From contig JAGAPM010000221.1 in assembly GCA_017623265.1 (NCBI GenBank), positions 1 through 5,438 on the forward strand: DNA of 5,438 bases. Direction: 5' to 3'. The number at the start of each line of letters is the position of its first letter. Position 1 is the first letter of the stretch. The notes below the pieces were generated by a model, which worked only from the letters and a program-made list of their open reading frames with translations, searched no databases and was not told the origin of the DNA. Position numbers and translations under genes: made by a program. This DNA is from Lentisphaeria bacterium (GTDB lineage: Bacteria; Verrucomicrobiota; Lentisphaeria; Victivallales; UBA1829). Shown one piece after another: positions 4,821 through 5,438 of this stretch.

Positions 4821-4827
4821 AAGGTGA
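4821..4827 (+). promoter_or_regulatory. Ribosome binding site of the PHP gene
   Basis: AAGGTGA lies 3 bases before the ATG at 4831 and matches the anti-SD complement GAGGTGA at 6 of 7. The same GGTGA core precedes tgt. It supports the start and shows that this organism uses SD sites, in contrast to dnaA. Confidence 0.65.
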
Positions 4828-4830
4828 ACC

Positions 4831-5438
4831 ATGGCAAGCGCAAACAGCAAACGGAAATACGCCGATCTTCATTCTCACACGCCATTGAGCGGACATGCTG
4901 CCGGTGAGGCGGAAGAATATGCCGCACAGGCAATCGCTGCCGGATTGGCTTTTTACGGTTGCAGTGATCACTTCCCCCTGCCGGAAGGTTATCCCACTCG
5001 CTGCTGCATCCCATTCGAGCAATATCCCCTCTACCGCGATAACTGGATGCCCCGTCTCCGCAAGACGCTGGAAGGGTCCGGCGTGGAACTCCTTTACGGT
5101 ACGGAATGCGATTTCCTCCCCGGACGCATGGAACGCACCCGCCCTGCCATGGATGCGGAACCCTTTGACTACCGGATCTCCTCCATCCATTTCATTGATG
5201 AGGTCCCCGTCGATAACACCCCGGAGGAATGGGATGCTGTGGGCGGAGCGGAGCAGATGTGGAGTCTTTATGCCGAACGGATGGCACAGATGGTCAGCGA
5301 AGGAAATTTTGAGATCATCGGTCACATGGACCTGCCGAAAAAGTTCAATGTCTATCCCGCCGACCGGTCAAAATATGTGTTGGCAATGCATGATATCCTC
5401 AAAGTCGCCGCAGAAAAGGGGATCTGTATGGAACTCAA
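4831..5438 (+). CDS. PHP-domain phosphatase, HisJ/HisK (histidinol-phosphatase) type, 3' end missing
   Basis: The first 202 residues are present and the frame is open to the window edge. The polymerase-and-histidinol-phosphatase (PHP) metal-site motifs appear in order: DLHSHTPLSGHAAG (12-25, with His14 and His16), CSDHFPLP (44-51, with Asp46 and His47), GTECDF (90-95, with Glu92), SIHF (118-121, with His120) and GHMDLPKKF (164-172, with His165). The combination of HTPLSGHA, DHFPLP and GHMDLPKKF is typical of the HisJ/HisK group, which removes phosphate from L-histidinol phosphate in histidine synthesis using a metal cluster. PHP-family proteins also hydrolyse other phosphoesters, so the substrate is inferred. 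The C-terminal metal ligands lie beyond the window and cannot be checked. The ATG is supported by AAGGTGA just upstream. The 41-base gap from dnaA, with no terminator visible, suggests co-transcription with dnaA. No other histidine gene is visible. Confidence 0.88.
   Translation, partial: MASANSKRKYADLHSHTPLSGHAAGEAEEYAAQAIAAGLAFYGCSDHFPLPEGYPTRCCIPFEQYPLYRDNWMPRLRKTLEGSGVELLYGTECDFLPGRMERTRPAMDAEPFDYRISSIHFIDEVPVDNTPEEWDAVGGAEQMWSLYAERMAQMVSEGNFEIIGHMDLPKKFNVYPADRSKYVLAMHDILKVAAEKGICMEL

Overview
The window is bacterial chromosome, built mostly from housekeeping genes. By eye the genes are moderately GC-rich. They run in two directions away from a short divergent intergenic region (about 1933-2064). 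No ribosomal RNA, tRNA, CRISPR array, transposase or phage gene is visible. The organism cannot be fixed from this sequence. DnaA has an unusual domain IV signature and a neighbourhood without dnaN, and its gene has an A-rich leader without a Shine-Dalgarno (SD) site; these fit a lineage away from the well-studied Proteobacteria and Firmicutes. A PVC-group bacterium such as a Lentisphaerae/Verrucomicrobia relative is only a weak guess.

Left end (1-274): no gene. The first 175 bases hold five short perfect palindromes. Two are identical 17-base hairpins, and two share arms around opposite TT/AA centres. The cluster looks like a REP/BIME-like dispersed repeat. It is followed by a weak possible terminator for tgt and a tandem 11-base duplication just past the tgt stop.

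Minus-strand operon (1932 down to 275): a DJ-1/PfpI (YajL-like) protein is followed by tgt, the tRNA-guanine transglycosylase of queuosine biosynthesis. They overlap by 4 bases (ATGA), which suggests translational coupling.

Plus strand (2065-5438): a YgjP-type (DUF45) HExxH metallohydrolase gene; then about 500 bases without a gene, AT-rich and full of A/T tracts; then dnaA, the replication initiator; then, 41 bases on, a HisJ/HisK-type PHP phosphatase gene cut off by the window end. The gap before dnaA carries one good DnaA-box match, placed where an extended -10 promoter would start transcription. This suggests dnaA autoregulation and makes the region a candidate but unproven oriC.

The points most worth a second look are the palindrome cluster, the promoter/DnaA-box arrangement before dnaA, the substitutions at DNA-contact residues in DnaA domain IV, and the coupled DJ-1-tgt and dnaA-PHP gene pairs. 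I did not find evidence for a wholly new multi-gene system here.
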